This document shows positions 52,901 to 64,000 of a stretch of DNA of 64,000 nt, in pieces. Numbering within the stretch: position 1 is the first letter of the stretch; the number at the start of each line of letters is the position of its first letter. Below the pieces are notes generated by a model. It saw only the letters and a list, made by a program, of their open reading frames with translations, was not told where the DNA came from and made no database searches. The stretch lies in NCBI GenBank assembly GCA_963556495.2, contig OY747705.1, forward strand, positions 34,834,298-34,898,297. Reading direction: 5' to 3'. The position numbers were made by a program, and so were the translations under genes. Origin of the DNA: Valencia hispanica (taxonomy: Eukaryota; Chordata; Actinopteri; Cyprinodontiformes; Valenciidae).

Positions 52901-55900
52901 GCCTTATAGGGAAGATTACTGACAGGTGGGGCCAATTGGCAAACAATGGTCCAGTAGTGGGCTTGAAGAGTGGATGATTGCTGACAGATGGAGCCCTCCA
53001 ATTCTAAGAAGAAAGCAATCAGGTAGGAGACGTGGATGTGGGGGATCAGTTGGGGGAGACCAGCTCCACTGTTGCGGCCATTGCAGATGAAAGGCTTGCA
53101 TGATGTCACCCTGACTCAGCGTACACAATCGTACTTACCTTGGCCTTAAGCAAGAATGATGTAATGTATTTCTTTAAATGCTCTGTAGAGTTACATCTCT
53201 CGCTGTGAAGGTTGGAAGGGTCACAAGAAGCTGCCAAACTACTGCTACTACCACTAGACAATTACAGTAATGTATACACATAAAACACTGCAAATGCTTC
53301 AATAAAAAAAGTTAATTTTTCTTTAGGTGGTATTATGACATCTCTTACTCTGCTTCAATGCATTTGCTTGTGCATTTAATTGGTGTTAAATTTTTCTAAT
53401 TACTTTTTGAACTGATAAGGAATCTAATAAAATGGGGGTAGCACTTAGAGCACTCAAACTGATAACAACAGTACAACAGCAATCAATATACTGGAGTTTA
53501 GAGAACAGGGGGTTATTTAAGTAGTAATTACAATCAATGTCTTTCTAGCTCTCTAGATAAAAAAAAAGAGAAACCAAGTTAGGGAATTTAAATAAATAAG
53601 GTTGAAGTACAATATAAAAATATGTTTTTACCATAATATTTATTTAACAACACTAAAACCTATTTTACACAGTGTCCAGTCTGTATCCTACCAACTGCTC
53701 AAAGGCTTTCTGTGGATAGGAATAGTTTCCAGCCCTGCACAATCTTAGACACCAAAGCTATTTACAAGATAAATGCACATGTGCAAAAGATAAGGCTTTA
53801 CACTGAGATAAAATGTCTAAACTTTATTTCTTTCAGTTGGACTTTCAGTAAATAGAAGTATATTCCATGTATTGTTTTTATTACTGTTGGGTACTTACAC
53901 AAAGGGTTCTTTTGAATGGTAGCATTAAAAAAGGTCTTGCATAGTGAGAAGATTTTATCCTGCTTTCTCTTTCCCACACTCTTTCCACATAACCTAATAT
54001 GCCCTTAACACTTTCCATTTAGGTGATATTGTATTTTTTCAAAAATTAAATTAAGAAGGTCTGACTCATTCTCTATCAGTTGTTAGACGTTTCCTTTGAG
54101 ACTTACCAAAATACTTAATTAATTATTTAAATTTTTTATTTTCTTTTAAGTCTGAACTACTTTCTATTCCTTCCTGGAAATCTTCTAATATAAGAAAAAA
54201 CTCAACAATTATGTCTCTGTGCAGTCTGGTGCAACTGGTCTTCTTCCATGTAAATAATGAATTTATGACTACTTAGAGAAGTCCACCCAATCATTAGGCG
54301 TTTTCAAAAGACACACATGGCAGCATATTAGGGTAATATTCCCGGCACGGTGTGTCTTTTGAATGCGCCAGGGTGGCATGGCGAGGTGCGAATATTGCTG
54401 CATTTGTGCTGGCATGCTAGACAGTAATATTACTGATATATTACCGCAACGCTGGACTCATGAATGAAAATCACGCTTTGCTACAACAGAGGGTGATGTC
54501 ATGATGATGTGTGGAATGTGCCCAGAGGGGTATTCCAGAAAGCTTGGGTAACTTAACATGTGGTAATCCGTGAACTCACTGTTAATTAACCCCAAACCCG
54601 CTTACTCTGAGTATGTCCATTCCAAAACACCTAATAAGACTTAGTTTAATCAACCTCCTCCTGGTAACCCAGAGTTAATGAGCCTGCACCCTGAATACCC
54701 TCTCAATGGATCATCAAATTCACAAGTCACAATGGAAAGTGAAGGGGAAAAAAGGCTGCATACTTTTCAGAAACGGAGTTGGAAGTCTTGATGCTGGCCT
54801 TTGAGGAATTCAAGCCAATAATTATGAGGAAAAGCAATACAGCTGCAGCAGCAAAGAACGAGCATTAACAAATATCCTAATTCTTCATTTTCATTCATTA
54901 ATTGTTTACCCCTTATTCCTTGTTGGGGTCAAGGGGGGCTGGAGCATATAATGTATAATTAATAATAACATTTGTTTCAGTATGTTGGGAAACTATTCAA
55001 TAATTACTTACTTTTGCCACCAATTTGTTGAGGGTACAATAATATTGTACATTGACTTAGACATATATTGACTTCTTGGTTAATTAGATACAATCTTTCT
55101 GGAGTCAGAAGAACTCGGTCCAAAGCCAAAATGAAACACAAAAACATTCTCTAAAAAGGTAAGATTGAAATTAACTAATTACTAGAGATATGTAGGCCTA
55201 TTAAGTAATTATTTGTTCAGACTTCCTATCATGTAGCTAATCGAAAGAAGGCTGAGGGCCGTCTAACTGGTGGGCAGCCACCACCATCTCCCCTCACCCC
55301 AGCTGAAGAGTTGGCTCTATCCATTAATAAAGGCCGACCAGTGGTTGATGGCATTCCTGGGGGCACTTCATCATCAGAGTCTGCCTTTCAGGATGTAAGT
55401 GACTTTGTGAAATATATATAAGTTTACAACATTCACTTAAATATTCTAACTCAACAACTATCATTGGTGCCACTTTTTAATGCACTTGGCAGTAGTGAAG
55501 GCTTCACAATGCAGAATTTTTTCATTCAGCTGCATATGATGTGTACTGTAATCTTATTTGAAATATGCTTAAGTGTTACTAATCTTTCTGTGAAATTGTT
55601 TTTCATTGTTTGTAATATGTAATGGGCTTTTGACCTGCAGTTTGTAAGGCACCATTAGTTGCTTTTATATATTTTTTTTCTTTTTTTGGCCATATAAAGT
55701 AGATTTGCATACTTCTACTGTAGGATGAAGATGAAGAGATCAATTCTGCTGTTACAGAACTGGACAATGCTGGGAGACCCACAGAGGTATGCAAATTATA
55801 TAACATACACCCCCTTCAACATAAGACTAACAAATTGTCATAGTCTGTTCATAGAATATGGCTTGGAATACACAAACGAACGAGGGTCCTTGTTCCTCAG

Positions 55901-58900
55901 CACATGATCTTGGAAGTGTAAGAACTTGTCTACAGCTGTCCTTCTGTAAATATGTTCTTGTATCACTGAACAATCCTATTATTTATCCTTTCCAGATGCC
56001 AACAAAGGAGCTGCATAAGACGAAGCGAAACTGAGATGGACCTTATACAGCTCAAAATGGAGTAGAAAAGAATAAACATACCAGATTCAAAGTAGAAATA
56101 CTGGAGCACCGCCTGAAGGTGAGAACTGTCTGTGATGATGGGTTTGTTACATGTTAAATATTATACCACATGATTAATAAAATAATCCTCCCTTTATATT
56201 TCAGGAAATGAAGAAATGAAACTAGGTTTAATGTGAACTGTTTAATTAAAGTGATTTTGATAAATTATGTCTCTGAGGACTCTCCCATCTCTTTTGTCAG
56301 TTATTCGGACAGGGGGTTCCTCTCTGCCATCTTCATCGGGGTGTGGGGACTGGCTCTCCCTAACCGGGTTTGGCTAGCATTAGCTAACATAACAAAGAAG
56401 TTAAAAGAAAATATTTAACTGCTTACCTGGCACTCCAATATCCTCTGATATCTTCCTCCAAATAAATCCAATTTCTTCCTGTCTTTTTAAAAAGACAAAG
56501 ACGGGTCATATAATTCACGAAAATTATAGACAGTGAAGATTATTTGATCCTCCATTTTGAATGAATGACTTGCCGATCCACATCAGTACAAAGAGTCCCT
56601 ATGATTGGTTGATGCCCCACGTTTGCTGCCCCATAGTTTAGTTTTCCCATCTTCACACAGCAGCTGCTCCAACAGTCCGTAAACGCGTCTGAGCAGCAGC
56701 TGCGTGGAAGCGCTGATGCCAGCTGCGCCGACGCGCTCAACTTGCTGCGGGGCAGCTTTACGCCCATTTGACGCGTAGGTACCATGGACTTTGCATATAA
56801 TCTAGCTGCCCTGCTGCCTGGACGCGCTCAACCGGTGTGAACGCACCATTAAGGTTTGCCTTCCTAGGTATTTAAGAATGTGTATATTTATTACTCGCTC
56901 ATGTGTATTATTATTATTTATTTACATACTCTCTTTTTTGCATACGAGAGAGTTGTTTTATGTTTTCCCCAAGGGGCAATTTTGTTTGATTTCCAATCAA
57001 AGTTTTGGAGTTATTTTCATAGTTTGATAGCCCTGTCACAGGGCGATTAGGTAGTTGTAGGATGTTTAGCTATTGCATTTTCCTAGCAGTCAGGGATGCG
57101 ATCTCTAGATTTTTAGTAGATCAGCATGGGTGTTTTAAGCTCTCTTTTTACTTTGTTGTTTTTGTTCATGGGGTAGGCGGCGGGAACAAATTATAGTCTT
57201 ATTCCTTTATGATATAGTTAAATGGGTGATTTGCAGGGCAACACCCGTCTTCGCATTGTAAATTGGAATGTAAAGGGTACAAATAATCCAATTAAACGTA
57301 CAAGGGTTTTTACACACCTAAAATCATTGAATTCTGATGTAATGTATTTTCAAGAAACACATCTACTATTCTACCAGACATCACAGATAACCAATTAACA
57401 TTACGGGGGGATTTTAATCTTGTGCTCCACACACATCTAGAGGATCTAATACAGGACGAAATAGTAAACTATCAAAAGCTGGTACCATTTAAAAATATGA
57501 TTTCGGAACAAATAGATTTTTTATGGACCTCAAACAAACTCCAGGAAAGGCGATGATGTCACGCTGCCCTAATCACCATCTCCTCATCATTGTCCTCACC
57601 TGTGTCTCCAATCATTCACACCTGATCCTCCTTACCTTCTGCCTTTAAAGCCCATCACTTCCCTACACTCAGCGCCGGATCATTATTGATGTCTAGTGTG
57701 CCTTCCCTGTTGTCTCGTTCCTGCCCGATGTCCAGTCTCTTCGTTCCTGCCGCCACCACCACCACCATCCTCACTTTAATAAACATCCTGCACCTTTCCT
57801 CAGCGTCTGCGTTTGGGTCCTTACTCCATACACCCTGAGAGAATGAGCTGCAAGCCGGCTGCAGACGCTGGCCGCCTGCTCCCATGTTTCCGGGGTCCGC
57901 TCCCTGTTCCTAGCCCCACTAGGAACAGGCCCCCCTTCCTGCCCCGGTTCTTCTAAACGGTGAGCCGCCGGCTGCAGATGCTACCCGCCTGCACCTGCGT
58001 TCCCGGGGTCCGCTTCCTGCTGCGAGCTGCGCAACGGCTCCTCCCAGTCCCTCAGCTCTCATCAGCCCATCGGCTCCAGCTCTGACCTGTTCGCTGACTT
58101 CAGCTTGCTCGGCCCCGAAGTCGGCGTCAGCCAGAGAGCCAGCCTGTGAGCCCACTCCAGCCTGTGAGTCAGCCTCAGCTCCAGTCTCAGCCTCTTCCAT
58201 TCCCGCGGTCTTCCTGGCCATCACATTGGCTGCTCTCTAGCATCTGGTGTCTCCCCATGGGTTGCTGGAATCCCTAGGGAGGGTCAAGGAGGACCCGTCC
58301 TCGTCGCTAGAGCTCCCAGGGAGGGTCAGGCAGGATCCGTCCCCGTCGCTAGAGGTCCCAGGGAGGGTCAAGGAGGACCCGTCCCCATCGCTAGAGCTCC
58401 CAGGGAGGGTCGGGCAGGACCCGTCGCTGGAGCCTCTTCACTGCCGACCGCTGTCGGTCGAGCCTCCAGATTCGTCTCAGACCGGCGTCCGAGCCTCCAG
58501 ATTCGTCTCAGCCGGCGTCCGAGCTTCCAGATTCCTCTCAGCCGGCGTCCGAGCCTCCAGACCCTCTTCGTCTCGGCCGACCTCTACCAGCCAGGCATCT
58601 TCGTTGCCGCCGACCAGCCAAGCTCCTCAGCCGCTGCCTGAGCCTCAGAAGAGGACCACAGTGCCGGCTGCCTAAACTCAGCCAGGCAATGGGACGCCCA
58701 TCCGGCTGTCCGCCTGGCCTCCAGGTCCTCAAGGGAGGATCACCGGGCCGTCCTCCGGACCTAGTCCAGCCAGGGGACGCCAACCGGGCGATCCGCCTGA
58801 TCTCCAGGTCCTCAAGGGAGGACCATCAGGCCGTCCAGCAAGGGGACGCCATCCGGGCCGACCACCTTCATGCTGCCCTAATCACCCTCTCCTCCTCTCC

Positions 58901-61900
58901 TCTTCCTGCCCCGGTTCTTCTAAACGGTGAGCTGCCGGCTGCAGATGCTACCCGCCTGCACCTGCGTTCCCGGGGTACAGATGAGCAGTATCTGGGAAGC
59001 TTTTAAAACCTATATTTGACAACAGATAATTTCATATTCAGCATTCCAAAGAAAAAAGTATAAATAAAAACTTTATGATAATATAAGGGAAATAGATCAA
59101 CCATATGCGGAATCCCCAACACCAGAACACTATCAAACGATTTTTTTTATCAAATTCTGAATTTGAAGGGCTATCTGTAAAACAAACAGAACATCTTTTT
59201 TAAAAATCTAAACAAACCTTTTATGAAAATGGGGAGAGGGCTGGGAAACTTTTTGCACATCAAATTAAACAAGCAGTAGCTGCAAATACGATTTCTGAAA
59301 TCTGCAAAGCTTCAGGGGGGAAGACTGCAGATCCGAATGCCATCAATGATGAGTTTAAAAAATGTTATGGTACTCTTTACAATTGTGTACCCTTTGATAA
59401 TATTAGCCTAGTTAATTTTTTACATGGCTTACCTATTCCACAAATTGCTCCAGAAGATAAAGTTCAAATTGACAGGGATATAACAACTGATCAAATTGTT
59501 CAGGCGATTAAATCAAGTCAGAACAATAAGGAACCAGGGCCCAGTAGTTTTATCATAGATTTTTATAAAAATCTTTTTGATAAATTGGCAACAAAACTAA
59601 AAGTTGTGTATCAGTAAGTGTTTAAACTCGGCAAGTTACCTCAAACCATGACACAAGCCATAATATCAGTTTTGCATAAAAAAGATAAGGATCCGACACA
59701 GTGTAGTTCATATAGGCCTGAGAGCCTTTTGGATTGTGATTACAAAATCCTTACCAACATTTTAGCAAATAGGATAACACCATCATACCAAAAGTCATTG
59801 ATCAAACTGGATTTATTCCAGGCAGACAGTTATTTTTTTAACGTACAGCATTTACTTAATATGTTACATATGCCTTGTTGAGTGGAAGTACCTTTTTGCA
59901 GTTTTACAGAAATTTGGATTTGGTCCCTCATTCCAAAAATGGATTTGGATATTATACTCCTCCCCTGTTCTTCTGTATGCTCAAACAACATGATCTCAGA
60001 CTTCTTTGAATTGCACAGAGGATGTAGACAGGGCTGTAGTCTCTCTCCTTATCTGTTTGACTTAGTAATCGAACCGCTAGCTATAGCCCTTAGAGAAGAT
60101 AGGGAAGTTATGGGGATCTCCAGAGGAGGCATAACACACAAAGAATCCCTTTACGCTGACAACTTGCTGCTGTATATTTCCAATCCTATTGAATCGGTAC
60201 CAAAATTGCTCAAGATTCTGGATTTGCTTGGTCATCACTCAGGATACAAATTGAATTTTGCAAAAAGTTTATTGTTTCCAGTTAATAATATTGAAAAGGA
60301 TTTTTCAGACTTTCCCTTAAAATTAGAAAGGAAAGTATTTCAATATTTAGGAATGCAGATTACACACAATGGGAAAGCTGCGAGCTCAAAACTTTGACAT
60401 TTTAGTGGAAAATACTCTGCAGGACTTTAAAAAAATGGGCAACGTTACCAATATCCTTAGCAGGTAGAATAAATATAGTCAAAATGGCAGTTTTACCAAC
60501 ATTTCTCTATATGTTTCATATGATCCCCATTTTTTGCTGAAATTGGTATTTAAAAATCCATAAAGTTTGATAGCAACATTTATTTGGAATAGGTCAAATC
60601 CTAGGATGAAAATAAAATCTTAGAGGTGCCAAAAGATGCGGGAGGACTTGGGTTGCCAAATTTTACCTTCTACTACTGGGCAGCTAATATTTCTAAGTTG
60701 TTACATTGAAAGTATTTGTATGACGAAAGTGAGGGTGAGATTTGGACATGGATGGAATTGATTTCTAATCCTGTGCTTTGTAAATTTCATCATTACCTAT
60801 GACCATAAAAAGATACAAATAACCAATCCAACTGTAAAGACCTTTCTCAGGATATGGTTACAATTTAGAAAACATTTCTCCTTCTGAGAAGTGAGTAGAT
60901 TTTTCCCAAAATCTTGCAATAATTTTTTTTACCCTCAATTTCTGATTAAGCATTTCAGATTTGGTATAACAAAGGGTTAAAGTTTGTTCATCAGCTGTTT
61001 TCTTAAACGATGGGTTTAGTTCATTTGATGTTTTACTTAGAGATTATGAAATTCCGGTTTCACACAGGTTCAGGTATTTTTAAATATGCAACGTCAAAAG
61101 GACATTGTTTGCATCTTTTCCTTATTTACCATCTAATAATCAAGTTAATGAAATTCTGGAATTGGACCCTTTTGGCAGCAAGCGTGTATCGGTATTGTAC
61201 AAACTGATGCAACAAACAAAACCTATATTGTGGGTGTAAACAAAAAAATGTTTGGGAAAATTATGTGGGTGCTGTTTTATCAGATGAGGAATGGAAACCC
61301 TATTTGACCCATATACATACATCTTCTCTTTGCATCTGCCATGGTTTAATCAGTTTAAAGTACCCCATCACCTTCATTATACAAAAGAGAGATTGGCAAA
61401 AAAATGTTTCCCTGGAGTAGATCCAGCCTGCCCGAGATGTGGTCATAGCCCGGCTTCTGAAGGTCATATGCTTTGGTCCTGTCCTTGTCTGGACAATTAG
61501 TGGAGAAATATTTTTCAGGTACTGTCCACATTTGTGGTGAAGATTTGGCCCTGATTTTAGATTATCTATTTTTGGAATAACAACATTACAAGTAAATTGC
61601 TTTCAGGCAAATGCTGCTGCATTCTCCACTTTACTCGCTCGTTGACTAATATTATTTTATTGAAAATAAAACAGGGCCCCATAATTTTCTCAGTGGTTGA
61701 AGCAGGTGCTTTCTTTTCTACCTTTGGAAAAGTTTAGACATAAACTATCACCATCACAACAGAAATGTTTTGTTACCTGGAAGCCCTATTCAGAATATGT
61801 AAAACTATTTTCCTTTGATGTGTAACTGGTTATCTACTGTTTTAGAAAGACATTGTCATTTAGAAAATTCCTGTCCTTTTTTGTGAGACTGGGGAGGAGG

Positions 61901-64000
61901 AATAGGGTGTTATATTATGTAAAAGATATATATATATTGCACTATTTATAATTATTGTGAAACTGATTAATAAAGTTTTCAACAACAAAATGAGTTTTGT
62001 TAAGTAAATTAAAGACTTGAGAAACGGTACCGCCCTTTCAAATATTCCTCTGGTTATAAAAACACATCGATACGTGGCCTTCTCACCTTCTCACGGTGAA
62101 AAAGGCATTGTATATTCTGTGCTTCCACATCCATATGATCCTCATCAAAAGGGCACGCCATGGTCAGAACCCTCTCTGGAACAAATTTACCTAGAAAAAC
62201 CTTTCTGCTTTCTGGAACGGACCCCTGAGCCCCGGCAACAGAGTTTATATTGCATATAAACATGGCGTGTTCATTTAGCATTTGGAAAACTGTATCAGCT
62301 AAAATGGCAAATTGGAGTGATGCATCATGCAGAGGTCCAGGAGCTTCTGGCCTTTAGAGCTGAAGAGCAAATCGCCAGACGGGGAGTGAAGGACAGGCAC
62401 CTTTTGGAGCGGGGCTTCAATCGGGATAAAATAACTAAACAAGTCACATCCAAGCTATTTTCTCTGTTAATCATGGACTCTTCCGTCTCACGGTTTATAT
62501 GCAATACTGCACGTCGACACCCAGGACACCGGCCCACACCCATCTTTTGTGAAAAGCACCTGATCGTGGCACATTGCCGCCACAGGCTGATCACTTGGAC
62601 CAAAAGGCTCACTGACACCTGCATTGTCTTTTGAAACAGTCAAATGAAGATGCTTCTAATATTTGTCAACATCAATATATAACATATATCACAGGCTTTT
62701 CAACACAAACTGTTTTTTTTTTTTTTTTACAGAACTTTGTTTGGGTAGTAAAGTCAGGTTTTCTTTTTAGAACCATAATTACACCAATGCCACCCTGTCT
62801 CCTTTTTTCAGTTGTATTTCATTAAATACCTGCTTTTATTCTCAATGAATGTATAGTTTAATGTATTGCTGTCTCTGACAACTACTGATCTTCCACAGAT
62901 CATGAATATTGTGTAGGTAGCAGGTTTTTTATATGTTGTCTCCAAATATACAGTAAATTAAATGAAAAATGTTTCCTCCTTACTGCAGTTCAAGTCCCCA
63001 CACTAATAAAATATTTTTTATGTTTTGTTTTTCTTAGGTATACTACAATAGTCAGTTTTCATTTGTCAAATCAACCAAAGAAATCAAACTTCCAGCTCTC
63101 TTAACAAGCTTGTAAAGTTAATTTGGCCATAAATATACTGAAAATCAGACAAACAACTCAACACAACACATATGTGTGATGCCTAGTCAATGATGACAAA
63201 CCAAGGTTGAACTTCTGGGAAACCTGACATGGAAGCAAATGCAATTATGCTCTGAGATGCAGCTATAATTACAAATTTCTGAAGGGAGTGGTAGCACACC
63301 TGGAATTCCTCCCGAGTGGAAGTGACAGTGAGAGTGTCATCATCATGGCATCATAATGATTTTAACACGGTGCTTTATTCCGCCTGTTGCCATAGCAGAG
63401 GCTGAACACATACAGCTGGTAATTACTTTAAATGCAGAGAAAGACCAGAACAGATACAGCGGCACAGACAGTGAGGAAAAAACACAGCTGGGTGGTAGCA
63501 AAAAGAAAAAGGACATAGAGTTTAAGCAATTTTAGGTGTTGTGACCTTGTTTACTCAGAGATAAAAGTTGACTTTTTAAGAAAATATTAGCGTGCATCCT
63601 AAAAAAAATGTTTATGTGGTTTGGATTATAACTGGCAACCATATCATAACACAGATGTCATTGAAACTGTGGCTGAAGCCCTGTTTGCACTTTGGTCATC
63701 ACATAATCATGACATGACCTTATTCATTTATATTGTGTGTAACAATATCTAAACAGAGCTGAAAGCCACATTATTAATATCTAGCAGAAGTTTTTTGTAA
63801 CACATATGTAAACTGACAGAAATGCTGCATTTGGAATTGTTAAAGCAGAGTTAAAGAAATCCATTGGACCATAGTTTTAACCACAAACACAGCAGAAACT
63901 TGAGAAAAAAACCATAGCTACTGCCACAGTTTTGCCAAGCGTTGCCAGACAAATGAGCTGCAGCTGTGATAACATCCAGTAGCTCTGAAGGGTTAGAGAT

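Overview
The window looks like a gene-poor stretch of a ray-finned (teleost-type) fish genome. Several fish-typical mobile elements occur together: four Tc1/mariner copies with ends, a Gmr1-type Ty3/gypsy element, CR1/L2-type and L1-type LINEs, tRNA-derived SINEs, PIF/Harbinger-like elements, THAP and SGNH transposon genes, and long (TA)n and (ATCT)n runs. I recognise no ordinary host protein-coding gene, rRNA or tRNA gene. Almost every coding signal belongs to a mobile element, and most are broken.

Layout. 1-180: end of a THAP-domain pseudogene. 542-6679: a complete minus-strand Ty3/gypsy element with 777-bp LTRs and 5-bp target duplications; integrase lies before reverse transcriptase, the Gmr1-type order. 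6816-10976: (TA)n, a Tc1 end fragment, a SINE and plain DNA. 10982-12314: a short non-autonomous LTR element with a coding-like 33-bp minisatellite. 13260-15350: LINE fragments around a second THAP pseudogene. 17056-20161: two Tc1 elements; the first keeps a full-length open transposase whose second catalytic Asp is Tyr. 20728-20887: (ATCT)40. 21240-30640: a large degenerate array built on TTAGCTAA-type motifs with a 2187-bp higher-order repeat. Inside it sits a 4551-bp element (22135-26685) carrying a TNP2-like reading frame and a four-exon DUF4806 gene with intact splice sites.

33838-42350: a Tc1 remnant, a deleted Tc1 copy and a CR1/L2 LINE that is itself split by a complete Tc1 element (39496-40992). 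42351-45499 and 46636-48329 are mostly unique DNA, with patches that look like conserved non-coding sequence. 45500-51951: a tRNA SINE, a TTAA-flanked MITE, an SGNH-hydrolase pseudogene and a Harbinger-like MITE with a MADF exon. 54525-56848: a multi-exon Myb/SANT-like pseudogene and a second, inverted MADF MITE. 57222-61990: an L1-like LINE split by a GC-rich repetitive insertion. 62304-62460: another Myb/SANT fragment. The rest is unique.

The genes do not form a pathway. The window records nested insertions: array first, then the DUF4806 element; LINE first, then Tc1; L1 first, then the GC-rich element. The most unusual item is the 22135-26685 element. The best-supported one is the Gmr1-type retrotransposon.
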